This document shows positions 8,026-14,514 of a stretch of DNA of 64,000 nt, one piece after another (the stretch's first letter is position 1; the number at the start of each line of letters is the position of its first letter). Under the pieces are notes generated by a model. The model was given only the letters and a program-made list of their open reading frames with translations. It searched no databases and was not told the DNA's origin. Made by a program: the position numbers and the translations under genes. Origin of the DNA: Caldilineaceae bacterium (lineage in GTDB: Bacteria; Chloroflexota; Anaerolineae; Caldilineales; Caldilineaceae); NCBI GenBank assembly GCA_022842065.1, contig JALHQH010000013.1, forward strand, positions 124,001 through 188,000, given 5' to 3'.

Positions 8026-8937
8026 ATGAGATACCCCTTTCTGATGATGATCTTGTTCGTTCTGGCCCTTAGCAGCATGCCCAGCCGCCTCTTGGCGGCG
8101 GCGGAACTCAACGCCGGGCTGTTGACCGTGCGCGGGACCACCGCCAATGATGAAATTCAGTTGCAAGTTGGCCCTCTTCCTGGTGAAGTGGTAGTGCTCA
8201 AAGCGCCTGGTGTGGCCGATGGGACCCGCTTCACGGGCGTCAATGCGATTTTGGTGGTAAGCGGGGACAGCTTTAGCGATAAGGTGGAGATCAAAGCCGA
8301 ATTGACCAGCGACCTCGCCATTACCATTGACACGGGGCGCGGCGGCGATGAAATGAAACTGGATATGAAGGCGCTAGCCGGTACCGTGAATGTGCGGGTC
8401 GAGGTGCTGGGCTCATCCGGGCAAAATAAACTTGAATGGTTGGTCGATTCCGCGGCGCAAGCCTTAGGGGTAAGCCTGGTCGTCAATACACTGGCCGGGA
8501 ACGATGATCTGGTGGTTAAGATCGAGGCGGATGAACCCAGCGCGCAGTTGGCGGTCAACCTGGCAACCATGACCGGTACCAGCGATGATGCCGTGGAGGC
8601 GGTGATCAAATCGGCTGCGGCAGTGGTTGCGCTGAATGTTACCGGTGACCTGTCTGCTGGCAGTGACAAAGTCAAAGTCGAGCTGGAGCAGTTGACTCCC
8701 AGCCAGGTTACCGCCAACCTGAATGTGGAACTTTCCGGCAGCGATGACAGTGGCGAGATCAGCATCAAGGGCGGTAATGCGCGCCTGACGGTCAATGGTC
8801 GGCTCAGCGCCGGCCAAGGCAATGATGCCCTCAAGTTGTTGGTAGAAGGGGCCGCCAGTGGTATGCCGGTATTGGACGGCGGGATCGGCCAGGATTCGTG
8901 CAGCACGACAATCGGAACACGGGTCGCCTGTGAATAG
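8026..8937 (+). CDS. Secreted repeat protein with Asp/Gly-rich turns
   Basis: 303 aa. Residues 1-25 are a clear signal peptide ending LLAAAE. The mature part is a chain of short beta-strand units with recurring GxDD/GND turns (GRGGDE, GNDDL, GSDD, GQGND) and a terminal LDGGIGQDSC segment, reminiscent of calcium-binding RTX-like or beta-solenoid proteins, but without a clean nonapeptide RTX pattern. It is probably an extracellular or cell-surface protein. AAGGAG lies before the ATG. It has its own copy of the shared upstream element and ends at a strong bidirectional terminator. Confidence 0.75.
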   Translation: MRYPFLMMILFVLALSSMPSRLLAAAELNAGLLTVRGTTANDEIQLQVGPLPGEVVVLKAPGVADGTRFTGVNAILVVSGDSFSDKVEIKAELTSDLAITIDTGRGGDEMKLDMKALAGTVNVRVEVLGSSGQNKLEWLVDSAAQALGVSLVVNTLAGNDDLVVKIEADEPSAQLAVNLATMTGTSDDAVEAVIKSAAAVVALNVTGDLSAGSDKVKVELEQLTPSQVTANLNVELSGSDDSGEISIKGGNARLTVNGRLSAGQGNDALKLLVEGAASGMPVLDGGIGQDSCSTTIGTRVACE

Positions 8938-8997
8938 GCCGTTCATGGCAGGGTGACGACGGACCGATGACGATAGTCTCAGGCTTCCGGCGTCCAC

Positions 8998-9058
8998 AAT
9001 AAAGGGTAAATAAAAAGCGGGGGTCGGTGAGACCTCCGCTTTTTATTTACCCTTTATT
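8998..9058. terminator. Bidirectional terminator between convergent genes
   Basis: A 28-bp stem with a single G-T type mismatch and a 5-nt loop. The A/T-rich outer arms give a T-run on both strands. It separates the converging secreted-protein genes at 8937 and 9076. Confidence 0.9.
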
Positions 9059-9075
9059 GTAGGCCATGCGTGTGC

Positions 9076-10245
9076 TTAGAAGCCGGCACACTGCCCATCG
9101 GCCAACACGGTGATCGTGTTGCCGGCACCGGTCGGCGCGGGGCTGTTATCCACACAGCTCAAGGTTTCGCCGGAGTTGTTGGTAATCGAAACACCACCCG
9201 TATTTTTGGTGATCGAGGCAGAATCGAAGGTGTTGCCGCTGATCGTCACCCCATTGCGCTCGGTGATTGAGATGGAGAAATTGAGATTATTGCTCAAGGT
9301 CACCGCGCCACTACCGCCGGAGATGTGGATACTTTCTGCACTGAAATCGTTGTCGGTGAGGGTAACTGCGCCACTGATGTTAATCCCCACATCGCTGCCT
9401 AAGATCGAAGAGGCCAGCGTCACGGAACCTGTAATCTCGTTAATCGAGGTGTCACTGTCCGTGCTGATGGCGGTTAAGGTTACCGAGCCGGTGAGCTTCT
9501 CGACCTTGACATCGCTAAAGGTGGTGTTGGTGGCGATCACATTGCCAACCTGCTCAACCACACTGAGATCAGCACTGTCCATGGCGGTTGCGTTGAAGCG
9601 CACGTCGCCGGTTCCTTTTTCCACAAATACACTACCATTGATGGTGCTGCTGGCGCCACAGTTGTTGGTTGTGCCTACCAACAGACTACCGTTGCGTTCG
9701 ATCAAACTCAGCCCACCGGTAATCACCGTGCCGGCGCAGATGACTACTGCGTCATTGCCTTGATTCACCAATACCCCACCACTGGTGATCGTCGCGCTGC
9801 GTAGGGTAACCGCACCGGAACCCGTGCTTGTTAATGTGCCGGCCGTACCGCGTACTGAGACCGCACCGGAGTTAGTCAGGTTGATTGCACCCAAGGTGGC
9901 GGCCGTACCCACAACTAAATTCTGTGAGTTGTTCAGCAGCACATCGCCTTGGACGGTCACACTGTTCAGCGTAATCACGCCAGCACCATCCGCCAACACG
10001 CTGCCGCTGATCTGCGTTCCCCCTCTTGCTGTGAGCGTACCGCCGTTGCTGACCAGAACCGAGCCGGTGGTGGTGGCCCCGTTTAGCGTACAGGCACCGC
10101 CGCTGACAATAATATCGTTGGTGTAGTTGCCGTTTAGGGTACCGTTGCAAGTTGTTTGTGCGTGGGCTAGGGTTGGTTGCAGTAAGGCGATGACCAGCGT
10201 TAATAAACCCGCGCCTAGCATTGTCTGCCATTTTACTTGGTACAT
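9076..10245 (-). CDS. Secreted right-handed beta-helix protein with C-terminal Cys motif (large paralogue)
   Basis: The ATG at 10245 follows AAAGGA; the upstream in-frame ATG at 10290 would add 15 residues before the signal peptide. The 389-aa product has a signal peptide ending AHAQ and then CNGTLNG, a long series of G-x-V/I strands typical of a parallel beta-helix, and the ending APTGAGN...DGQCAGF. The same start (CxGxxxG...CTL) and end (C-x(3)-N-x-PAPTG-x-GN...DQC) occur in the products at 12238 and 13593, so the three are paralogues. Four cysteines are placed to close the ends of the solenoid. Function unknown; a matrix or surface role is likely. Promoter region faces the MITE-like element at 10561-10717. 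Confidence 0.8.
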   Translation of the reverse strand: MYQVKWQTMLGAGLLTLVIALLQPTLAHAQTTCNGTLNGNYTNDIIVSGGACTLNGATTTGSVLVSNGGTLTARGGTQISGSVLADGAGVITLNSVTVQGDVLLNNSQNLVVGTAATLGAINLTNSGAVSVRGTAGTLTSTGSGAVTLRSATITSGGVLVNQGNDAVVICAGTVITGGLSLIERNGSLLVGTTNNCGASSTINGSVFVEKGTGDVRFNATAMDSADLSVVEQVGNVIATNTTFSDVKVEKLTGSVTLTAISTDSDTSINEITGSVTLASSILGSDVGINISGAVTLTDNDFSAESIHISGGSGAVTLSNNLNFSISITERNGVTISGNTFDSASITKNTGGVSITNNSGETLSCVDNSPAPTGAGNTITVLADGQCAGF

Positions 10246-10560
10246 GGTGCGATCCTTTTGGTTGTTTACGGTTGCTCTTGAAGACGACAACGTTTAACCA
10301 CGGTTGCCGGTGGGACATTTTGTGCGTATGTCTTATCTTTAGAATAGGGGGCTGGTCTCAAAATCGCCTCAATTGATTCTCAAAAGTTCTAAACCAGGTG
10401 ATCTTAAATAAGGTTAGTAAGCTTACCTTGTTGAACAATGTTCAGTTTATTTACTGCGACTAAATTGGACTCACCAATAAATATGTTTATAATGGGCAAA
10501 GTTTGGGTGGCGTCATCAAATTTACTTTGTTATCGGCCGCCGAATCAAACTGGTATCTTC

Positions 10561-10717
10561 TTAATATTTAGGGTAACGACCAAGCCACCCTCTCCTAACC
10601 TCCCCCTGTTAAGGGAGGGAACCGTCACCTCGTCAACGATTCCCTCCCTTAACAGGGGAGCGCGCCTAAAGGCAACCGCCTTGGGGCGCGGGAGGGGTTA
10701 GTAGTTAATATTTAGGG
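10561..10717. mobile_element. MITE-like palindromic insertion with 13-bp flanking direct repeats
   Basis: TTAATATTTAGGG occurs at 10561-10573 and again at 10705-10717. Between them lies a nested inverted repeat whose core arms (CCCCTGTTAAGGGAGGGAA at 10603-10621 and its exact complement at 10640-10658) are 19 bp and perfect, with outer CTAACC/GGTTAG-like arms. There is no coding capacity. Confidence 0.65.
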
Positions 10718-10721
10718 ATAA

Positions 10722-10755
10722 AGTGCTGACCAGTTTTCGAAAACCGGTCAGCGCT
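10722..10755. promoter_or_regulatory. Loop-less palindrome before the response-regulator gene
   Basis: 17-bp arms centred on TTTTCGAAAA with two mismatches, about 110 nt before the regulator start. It could be an operator for a dimeric regulator or an attenuator. Confidence 0.4.
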
Positions 10756-10867
10756 GGCGCGTCCGCCGCGACTGATTGAGAAGATATTCAAACCGATCAA
10801 GATGGGTAGACAAGCATGTTCACCGGCCAAGGAACAGTCACCTTGGCTGTGGTGTTAGAGTTTATGC

Positions 10868-11749
10868 ATGCCAATTCAGGAGAAGATCTTGCGCAAACCT
10901 AAGCTTCTGATTATCGAACCTAATGTTGAGTTGCAAACACTCTTGCGGCTGTTGTTAGCGCATCATCAGTTTGAGGTCTATACCGCAGCAGATGGAGACG
11001 AAGGATTACGCCACTTTTATTTACAGCGACCGGAGATCGTGCTCTTTGATCTCAACCCCACCAGCGCCGCCAATTGGGAAACCCTCCGCCTGCTACGTAT
11101 GTTGGCCGATGTATCGATTGTGATCATGAGTGGCTCGGTCAGCAAACAAGTGATTGAGCGCAGCTTACAAACCGCCGATGCATATATTGCCAAACCATTC
11201 CAACTGCAGGCGTTACTGGCACCCCTACAAGCAATTGTGGCCCAAAAGCTGTCACGCTCTGCGACCGCCACGGTTGTAAGCGAGCCCATGCTTACGCTAC
11301 CGCTTCTCAATACTGCCGCCATGCCGGCCACTGTTGATCTGGTCCCCACCCACCGTACGCCCCAGCATTATACGCGCACAGCGCAACAACTAACAATCGA
11401 TCTCAAAGGACGACGCGTCTATGCCGGCGGCCAATTAGTTCGCCTGACCGATATGGAGTTTCGCGTTTTAGAGTGTTTGGCCAAACAGACCGGGCGTGTG
11501 CTCACCTACCAACAAATTTTGAACTATGCCTGGGGCTGGGAAGAGGGGCGCAATCATCATTATGTGCATGTCCATATCTCGCGGTTGCGCCGGAAATTGG
11601 AAGTTGATCCCAAAGATCCCCAATATCTGTTGACTGAGCATGGGGTCGGTTATTGGTTGCGTGGGCTACTACAATGTCTACTCTGGGGTGAAATGATTGA
11701 ACCAGTCACCCTTGCGCGCTGGTTGATTGCTCTGCCTACGTTAACTTAG
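10868..11749 (+). CDS. OmpR/PhoB-like response regulator
   Basis: A receiver domain (residues about 8-130) is followed by an unconserved linker and a winged-helix DNA-binding domain (about 175-270; ELDPKDPQ-type wing, ARKTGRVLTYQQIL-like core). The phospho-acceptor Asp in VLFDLN, the MSGS Ser and the IAKPFQ Lys are present, but the usual acidic pair after strand 1 is IEPN, so phosphorylation may be atypical. The only good ribosome-binding site, AGGAG at 10878-10882, sits inside the frame ahead of a TTG at 10889, which may be the true start (286 aa); the ATG at 10868 has none. No full-length kinase gene is nearby. Target genes may be the neighbouring secreted-protein genes (inference). Confidence 0.85.
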   Translation: MPIQEKILRKPKLLIIEPNVELQTLLRLLLAHHQFEVYTAADGDEGLRHFYLQRPEIVLFDLNPTSAANWETLRLLRMLADVSIVIMSGSVSKQVIERSLQTADAYIAKPFQLQALLAPLQAIVAQKLSRSATATVVSEPMLTLPLLNTAAMPATVDLVPTHRTPQHYTRTAQQLTIDLKGRRVYAGGQLVRLTDMEFRVLECLAKQTGRVLTYQQILNYAWGWEEGRNHHYVHVHISRLRRKLEVDPKDPQYLLTEHGVGYWLRGLLQCLLWGEMIEPVTLARWLIALPTLT

Positions 11750-12008
11750 CGTTCCGTTCCCGGCGATCACCTAGCCGTCGGATCTTCACCCTTCCTCACC
11801 CTTTTTGAGTCTGCAAAACTGATCTTAATCTCTACTTGGCTTGGCACGTGACCGTGCGGCGCAACTACGCCCGTGCTTGTTGCTTTGCTCCACCTTTTTG
11901 AACCGCTACCGCTTTGGTTGCCCGGTCTATCCTTCCCTGTGCTTACACCGTTGAGGACCAATGTACGAAAGATCTTTGGCAAAAAATGTCATTTTGTTAG
12001 ACTGCCAT
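11750..12008. other. Spacer without recognisable gene
   Basis: Short open frames here have no ribosome-binding site and unconvincing composition. No structured element was recognised until the regulatory element at 12009. Confidence 0.5.
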
Positions 12009-12036
12009 GTATTTTTTAGCTGACAGCCTGTTCTGT
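12009..12036 (+). promoter_or_regulatory. Shared bipartite upstream element, copy D
   Basis: GTATTTT, 13 nt, TGTTCTGT, 201 nt before the ATG at 12238, nearly the same distance as copy A from its gene. Confidence 0.65.
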
Positions 12037-12191
12037 ATAGATAGAGCCGGAAAAACAAAAGCAAGTGCCGGCCAAGGATGTGCCTCTGCACTTCCTGGTT
12101 CTAGCCAAGGAATGCAGCCGGCGATGTCGCTCATTGTCCTACGAGAACGTCGCCGATGTGTCAAACATCTCATCCAATCACCAAACTATTG

Positions 12192-12213
12192 CTTTCCCAC
12201 ACGGGTGGGAAAG
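12192..12213 (+). promoter_or_regulatory. Leader hairpin just before the ribosome-binding site
   Basis: CTTTCCCAC, loop ACGG, GTGGGAAAG: a 9-bp perfect stem ending ten bases before AGAAAGG. It may stabilise or control the leader RNA of the 12238 gene. Confidence 0.4.
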
Positions 12214-12237
12214 GCCTAATTCAGAAAGGGACTTCCA

Positions 12238-12801
12238 ATGAATCGCTTTGCAATGACAATGATCGCCCTCGTGTTGGCTTTCGCGTTTATGTTGCCGACG
12301 CAGCAGGTCGCATTAGCCGAAGAATTGACCTGCCGGGGCACGTTAGGCGGGATCACGGTGGACAATCTGCGCGTGCCCAGCAATGCCACCTGTACCCTCA
12401 ATGGTACCCGGGTCCAAGGCACCATCAAAGTAGAGAATAACGGTACCCTCAAAGCGACACGGGTCAACGTCAACGGCAACATCCAGGCCGAAAATGCCAA
12501 AGCTGTCAATGTCGCCAGTTCAGTGGTGGGGGGCAGCATTCAGATTAAGCAGGGTAAGAGCGCGAATATCAAGTCAACGCGCATCAATAGCGACCTGCAA
12601 TTCGATGCCAACCGTGGCTCAATTGTGGCGGCAAGCAATACCATTGGCGGCAGTTTACAGGCGATGCAGAACAGTGGTGGTGTGTCGATTACTAACAACC
12701 GCATCGATGGCAATCTGCAATGCAAAGAAAATGTCCCGGCCCCAACCGGCCGTGGCAATGTGGTCCAAGGCTCCAAGGAAGATCAGTGTGCTCGCCTGTA
12801 A
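12238..12801 (+). CDS. Secreted beta-solenoid protein with C-terminal Cys motif (small paralogue 1)
   Basis: 187 aa. The signal peptide ends VALAEE; the mature protein starts CRGTLGGITVDNLRVP and continues as short strands spaced like a parallel beta-helix (NGTRVQGTIKV, VNGNIQAE, VGGSIQIK, IGGSLQAM, IDGNLQC). It ends KENVPAPTGRGN...KEDQCARL. The C-terminal block is nearly identical to that of the 13593 product and close to that of 9076. Bactofilin-like strand spacing is visible, but these are exported, so polymerisation outside the cell is only a thought. AGAAAGG precedes the ATG at 8 nt. Terminator at 12837. Confidence 0.8.
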   Translation: MNRFAMTMIALVLAFAFMLPTQQVALAEELTCRGTLGGITVDNLRVPSNATCTLNGTRVQGTIKVENNGTLKATRVNVNGNIQAENAKAVNVASSVVGGSIQIKQGKSANIKSTRINSDLQFDANRGSIVAASNTIGGSLQAMQNSGGVSITNNRIDGNLQCKENVPAPTGRGNVVQGSKEDQCARL

Positions 12802-12836
12802 GGCACCAGTTAATCCCTAACAACTAAATTGCAGAG

Positions 12837-12879
12837 AACGCCCTCTGTCAGCTTATCCTTAGCTGGCAGGGGGCGTTTT
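12837..12879 (+). terminator. Intrinsic terminator
   Basis: AACGCCC...AGCT stem with a 7-nt loop, 17-bp imperfect arms, followed by TTTTG, 35 nt after the secreted-protein stop. Confidence 0.85.
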
Positions 12880-12912
12880 GTATCCTGCCAGTGATCGCAC
12901 GGGAGTAAGCTC

Positions 12913-13398
12913 ATGGTCCTAATTTTTAGTAACGAACCGCAGACTGCGCAACTGCTCCATTTGGCTTTGCTTGGACAAAGCGGTGAGTCTTTTATGGCCG
13001 GCTTAAATGAGATATCGCTGGCCACCTTTAATTCACTGCGCCCCCTCTGCGTGATCGTTGACACCCCCCACATTTCCCATCCCGAACCATTACAACTGAT
13101 CACCGCCTTGCGTCAGCAAGATGCCCAGGTGGGGATTATGCTCTGCACCGCAGTCTATTCCAGCCGCTTTGAGCCTTATCTCGCCCAGGCTGGGGTTGAC
13201 GATGTCCTGCGCAAGCCCTTTACGCTCGAAAGTGTGCGGCGCCAGCTCAAAAAGCTGCAAGCTGTGGTCCACCAGCGCGGTGCACACCCGCCAACCGCAA
13301 GCAAGGCGCTAGACTTTCCGCCCAACACTGCGCACAAGCCCCTCTCATTGTTGTTGCCATTATTACTACATCATGGTTTGTATAATCTTTGCATATGA
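12913..13398 (+). CDS. Stand-alone atypical receiver-domain protein
   Basis: 161 aa. Residues 1-115 follow the receiver fold: VIVDTP with the acceptor Asp (about residue 47), MLCTAVY (Thr), and LRKPFT (Lys). The acidic pair after strand 1 is replaced by SNEP. No output domain: the last ~45 residues are Pro/Leu-rich and unconserved in appearance. It may act by protein contact or as a phosphate sink for the nearby regulator. GGGAG precedes the ATG. Neighbours on both sides are paralogous secreted solenoid genes. Confidence 0.75.
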   Translation: MVLIFSNEPQTAQLLHLALLGQSGESFMAGLNEISLATFNSLRPLCVIVDTPHISHPEPLQLITALRQQDAQVGIMLCTAVYSSRFEPYLAQAGVDDVLRKPFTLESVRRQLKKLQAVVHQRGAHPPTASKALDFPPNTAHKPLSLLLPLLLHHGLYNLCI

Positions 13399-13424
13399 AA
13401 AGTGCAAAATTCGTCTCTCGCGAT

Positions 13425-13452
13425 GTATTTTCTGCCCCGCTGCCTGTTCTGT
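13425..13452 (+). promoter_or_regulatory. Shared bipartite upstream element, copy E
   Basis: GTATTTT, 13 nt, TGTTCTGT, 140 nt before the ATG at 13593. Confidence 0.65.
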
Positions 13453-13592
13453 AGAGTAAGGGAACTGAAAAAGCAAGTGTGTGCACCACAAGCCATTTCA
13501 GCGCACCTTTTCCAATCCATCATTCCTATATAGCCTTGCTTCAAATAGGCATATCAACTGTCAATCATTCACAACAAGATAAGGAACCTAAC

Positions 13593-14270
13593 ATGAATAA
13601 GCTTACCCGCGCCCTGATTGCTTTTGCTGCTGCAACCCAACTGTTGCTGGCGACTGCCCCCGCTGCTTCGGCCCAAGTCGATGTTACCTGTATGGGGGCC
13701 CAAACCGGGGTGACCGTGCAGAATGTGATTGTGCCGCTGGGTGCCACCTGTACACTGACTGATGTCCGCGTTTTGGGCAATGTGGAAGTAAAGGAAATGG
13801 CCACCGTGAACATCCGCCGTGGCTCGATCAATGGCGATTTGATTGTGGAAAGTGGTGGCACCGCCCGCTTGACTCGCGGCACGATCAATGGGGGCGTCCA
13901 GGGGTTGGGTGCCCGCCTGGTCAACATTAGCGGCACCACGATTGCCCGTGACATCGTCGCCGAAGAGACCGCCACCCTGGTGGTGGGCAGTGGTGCCAGC
14001 ACCGGCAGTATTGAAGTGCTCAAGGGGGGCCGCGCCACCATCAGCGGGGTACGGATCAGTGGCAATGTCAAGTTTGAGGAGAACGCCGGTGCGCTGGTGG
14101 CCACTGGTAACCGGGTCAGCGGCAACTTTGAAGCCTATCTAAACCTTGGTGGTGCTAGCTTTAGCAGCAACACGATTGCCGGTAACATGCAGTGCAAAGA
14201 GAATTTGCCTGCCCCCACCGGCAGCGGTAACACGGCGGTTAGCAAAGAAGATCAGTGCGCAGGACTGTAA
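13593..14270 (+). CDS. Secreted beta-solenoid protein with C-terminal Cys motif (small paralogue 2)
   Basis: The ATG at 13593 has AAGGA upstream and begins a clean signal peptide (MNKLTRALIAF to ASAQ); the frame is open back to 13479 but that stretch is leader. 225 aa; mature start CMGAQTGVTVQNVIVP...CTL, then about eight strand units (NGDLIVE, NGGVQG, SGNVKFE, SGNFEA, AGNMQC). It ends KENLPAPTGSGN...KEDQCAGL. Closest relative in the window is the 12238 product, an old tandem duplication with the receiver gene between them. Strong terminator at 14304. Confidence 0.8.
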   Translation: MNKLTRALIAFAAATQLLLATAPAASAQVDVTCMGAQTGVTVQNVIVPLGATCTLTDVRVLGNVEVKEMATVNIRRGSINGDLIVESGGTARLTRGTINGGVQGLGARLVNISGTTIARDIVAEETATLVVGSGASTGSIEVLKGGRATISGVRISGNVKFEENAGALVATGNRVSGNFEAYLNLGGASFSSNTIAGNMQCKENLPAPTGSGNTAVSKEDQCAGL

Positions 14271-14303
14271 GGCTTATCTGCTGCTGTGCAATAACTAAAC
14301 AAT

Positions 14304-14351
14304 AAACAAAGCATACGCTGCCAAGTGAAGCTGGCAGCGTATGCTTTGTTT
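14304..14351. terminator. Strong bidirectional terminator
   Basis: Perfect 20-bp stem beginning AAACAAAGCATACGCTGCCA with an 8-nt loop and a T-rich end. Confidence 0.9.
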
Positions 14352-14375
14352 GTCAGGCAACTGCTGGAGCGTCGC

Positions 14376-14412
14376 CTAGTACAGTGTTACCGAAATTTTG
14401 ATGATTAAAAGC
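14376..14412 (+). repeat. CTAGTACAGTGT dispersed repeat, copy 2
   Basis: Second copy of the element at 7848-7882; here it abuts the 29-bp inverted repeat starting at 14417, which copy 1 lacks. Confidence 0.55.
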
Positions 14413-14416
14413 CGCG

Positions 14417-14499
14417 TTCGTCCCAGCGGGACGGTTGACCTTAGGCCAGAAATAGCATGATTTTCTTAGTCCTAAGGTCAACCGTCTCACTGGGACGAA
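14417..14499. repeat. 29-bp-arm inverted repeat
   Basis: Arms begin TTCGTCCCAGCGGGACGG and differ at two positions, both transitions that keep G-U pairing in RNA. Spacer is 25 nt. It lies 15 nt after the stop of the giant minus-strand gene and may terminate it. Confidence 0.7.
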
Positions 14500-14514
14500 A
14501 AATCCAGCAAAACA

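Noticed and set aside
11767..12219. Short frames of about 70 residues on both strands
   Set aside because: No ribosome-binding sites; one begins inside the shared regulatory element.
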